Translations under genes and position numbers: made by a program
Shown here: positions 62,336-64,000 of the stretch, one piece after another
How positions within the stretch are numbered: position 1 is the stretch's first letter
How the letters are laid out: every line of letters begins with the position of its first letter
Notes under the pieces: model-generated
What the model was told of the DNA's origin: nothing
The model's database searches: none
What the model saw: only the letters and a program-made list of their open reading frames with translations
Source: Siccirubricoccus soli
GTDB taxonomy: Bacteria; Pseudomonadota; Alphaproteobacteria; Acetobacterales; Acetobacteraceae
Direction: 5' to 3'
Assembly (NCBI RefSeq): GCF_024178315.1
Contig: NZ_JAMZIK010000033.1
Coordinates: 1 to 64,000, forward strand
DNA length: 64,000 nt

Positions 62336-64000
62336 TCACGGTCGCCATACCCACTCTGGCACCCCCTGGTCCTGCCGCAGCCGAGTCCTCTGCAACGCCA
62401 TCGCCACCTGCACCTCCCGACTGCTTACTGCGTCAGCGCCCGAAACCCCAGGAAGGCTGGCCCGCGCCTCGGATACAAACCTCACCGGCAGCATCTGATC
62501 CTCGGGCCGTAGGTAAGCCACTGACCACCAGTCAGCGATAGCTGGGCCAGCCTGCTGGAGGGCCTCCGCGGAGGGCAGACGCTCGCGCTTGCTGTGCTGG
62601 TTCACGCGCCGGTGGGACGGCATCAGGTTCCAGAGGTCCCCACACGGCCACGCCGACCAGGGGAGACAATGATCGACATCCAGAGTGTCCGACGTTAGGC
62701 GCTTGCCGCTCCACACACAGTAGATTGCGGTCCCGCCCTTCATCAGCGCCAGTGCACGGGCGCGAGGCAGCGCAACATCGCGCACAGGATCGGACCAGGT
62801 CATCGCCGCAGCCATGGCACCCGGGTCGGCCGTCCTGCCCTGGGTGGCGGCATAGCCCTGCATGAGGCGCATCCACTCAGAGATGAGTGCGGGCTCTACC
62901 CAGACAGCGAAGCGTTGCATCGCCGTCCAGAGGTGACGCGGCACCCGCATGGTGCCGAAGGCGGACAGGTAGGCGCCATCCACCACCACGCCGCCTGAAG
63001 GACGCGTCGCCCGGGCACGGGTGGTCTCAAGGATTCGCCCGCCGCCCGGGAAGGTGAGGTAGTTAGCAGGCATGCGAATGATGTGATCCGCCGCCTCGCG
63101 GAGCGCCTCTTGAAGAGCACGGGCGGCCGCCTCGCCGAGTACGGCGCCCACCCTTAGGTCGAGGGGCGACAGGGCACCAGCCTCGAGAGCCTGCCAGCCT
63201 GGACCAGCGAAGCCGAGGCTCTCGGCACCGCGCCGGTTACCGGGAGCCTGCGGCAGGCCGACCTTGGTCAGAGGCAAGTAGAGCCTGAGCCAGTTCAGGG
63301 CGACCAGGCCCAGAGGCAGCCGGACGCGGTCGTCGCCGTCCTCCTGAGCCAGCCCCGCTGAGCCATCCGCCGCCCGGCACAGGGCCCGGAGCAGGCCCAG
63401 CTTGTAGGTTGCGCTCTTTGCGTCCATCAGGATGAGGTGCCGGAGCAGTGGCAGTGCGCCCGTCCCGTCGTCCGGCAGGCGGAGGACTACGGCGGTCCAG
63501 GAGATCTCGGGGCGCCCCTGCAGGTCCGGAGACGGCACCGCTCGGACCACCTGCATGCCGTGGCTCCGGGCCAGGGCCTCGACCTCGGCGAGGCTGACTG
63601 GATGACCGCCCCGCCCATCGTCGGGACCGTGGCGGAGGGTCAGGACGAGCAGGCCGCCCGACCGCAGCAGCCCAACAAGCTTCCGAAAGGCCCGAGGACG
63701 ATCTGCCGGTGGGACGTGCTGCCAGACTGCGCTCAAGGACACGACGTCGGCCGTGATAGCCGATCGGGAGATCGTCGTCAGGGCAGGTAAGCTGTCGGAA
63801 AGCCAGCGAACCCTGGGTGTCTGATGCAGGCGTTCGGCTTCGGCGCGCATGCCAGAGGAAGGCTCGACGGCGATAACCTCGTAGCCCGCGGCGGCGAAGG
63901 CGCCTGCATCGCGTCCAGTGCCTGCTCCGACGTCGATGACGACGGCGGGCGGGCTCGGCAGGAGGTCGGCGAGCCAGTCACGGGTAGCCGTCGGCGGAAC
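62336..64000 (-). CDS. Methyltransferase-HNH endonuclease fusion (cut by window edge)
   Basis: 555 codons in the window; the frame stays open to base 64,000, so the start lies outside. An N-terminal class I methyltransferase carries motif I VVIDVGAGTGRDAGAF, acid GYEVIAVEPSSGM and ADVVSLSAVWQHVPP (about residues 20-180). A helical linker contains SATYKLGLLRALCRAADG, a pattern seen in defence-island HNH proteins. The C-terminus is an HNH nuclease: CVWSGKRL, then LDVDHCLPWSAWPCGDLWNL and HRRVNQHSKRERLPS. Methyltransferase and nuclease in one chain suggests self-protection, modification-linked cleavage or signalling. The methyltransferase is of the small-molecule type, without N-P-P-Y, so DNA methylation is not implied. 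Confidence 0.85.
   Translation of the reverse strand, partial: VPPTATRDWLADLLPSPPAVVIDVGAGTGRDAGAFAAAGYEVIAVEPSSGMRAEAERLHQTPRVRWLSDSLPALTTISRSAITADVVSLSAVWQHVPPADRPRAFRKLVGLLRSGGLLVLTLRHGPDDGRGGHPVSLAEVEALARSHGMQVVRAVPSPDLQGRPEISWTAVVLRLPDDGTGALPLLRHLILMDAKSATYKLGLLRALCRAADGSAGLAQEDGDDRVRLPLGLVALNWLRLYLPLTKVGLPQAPGNRRGAESLGFAGPGWQALEAGALSPLDLRVGAVLGEAAARALQEALREAADHIIRMPANYLTFPGGGRILETTRARATRPSGGVVVDGAYLSAFGTMRVPRHLWTAMQRFAVWVEPALISEWMRLMQGYAATQGRTADPGAMAAAMTWSDPVRDVALPRARALALMKGGTAIYCVWSGKRLTSDTLDVDHCLPWSAWPCGDLWNLMPSHRRVNQHSKRERLPSAEALQQAGPAIADWWSVAYLRPEDQMLPVRFVSEARASLPGVSGADAVSSREVQVAMALQRTRLRQDQGVPEWVWRP

Overview
The window is very GC-rich DNA from an alphaproteobacterium, most likely an Acetobacteraceae member of the Roseomonas type. 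Supporting signs are the thrC / M16 peptidase neighbourhood, the many periplasmic solute-binding proteins, DUF29, and an alphaproteobacterial LexA box (GTTC-N7-GTTC) in front of imuA. No rRNA, tRNA, CRISPR array or phage structural gene was recognised.

Bases 1-25,555 are ordinary chromosome. They hold the end of ftsK, a DUF4412-like exported protein, a three-gene membrane operon (LysE, TauE, and an alpha/beta-hydrolase-fold protein lacking catalytic residues), a PmbA/TldD protein, an M16 peptidase, DUF29, threonine synthase and a GGDEF/EAL protein. Then comes a long minus-strand catabolic operon (24,304 to 14,932). It encodes an enolase-superfamily enzyme, two ABC ATPases, a sugar-epimerase-like protein, RidA, a solute-binding protein, two permeases, a cupin-like protein and an esterase. 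Most junctions overlap by 4 bp, so it reads as uptake plus breakdown of one unidentified substrate. Two orphan solute-binding proteins flank it.

From about 25.6 kb the window is a mosaic accessory region. Bases 26-36.4 kb hold a tniQ / truncated tniB pair fused out of frame to a truncated AAA ATPase, an unrecognised protein with three identical 105-bp in-frame repeats, a large SF1 helicase with a coiled-coil insertion, and a type I methylase (hsdM) cut off and joined to a broken gene on the other strand. Bases 36.7-45.3 kb hold a compact Tn7-like transposon core (tnsA, tnsB, tnsC, tniQ/tnsD-like, all minus) with an IS630 copy near one end. tnsB is frameshifted at a run of seven identical bases. 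The transposon abuts a ruined dnaE2, so the imuA-imuB-dnaE2 mutasome is broken although its SOS box and imuA survive.

Bases 48.7-64 kb look like a defence or nuclease island. They hold a 2,067-residue protein with an N-terminal restriction-endonuclease-like domain and a central PIN-like domain, a DUF4238 protein, a methyltransferase, small unknowns, a lipocalin-like protein, an HNH endonuclease whose natural start is out of frame across seven Gs, and a methyltransferase-HNH fusion running off the right edge. The best candidates for something undescribed are the 2,067-residue protein, the repeat protein with its neighbouring helicase, and the methyltransferase-HNH fusion. All functional assignments here come from reading motifs, not from database searches.
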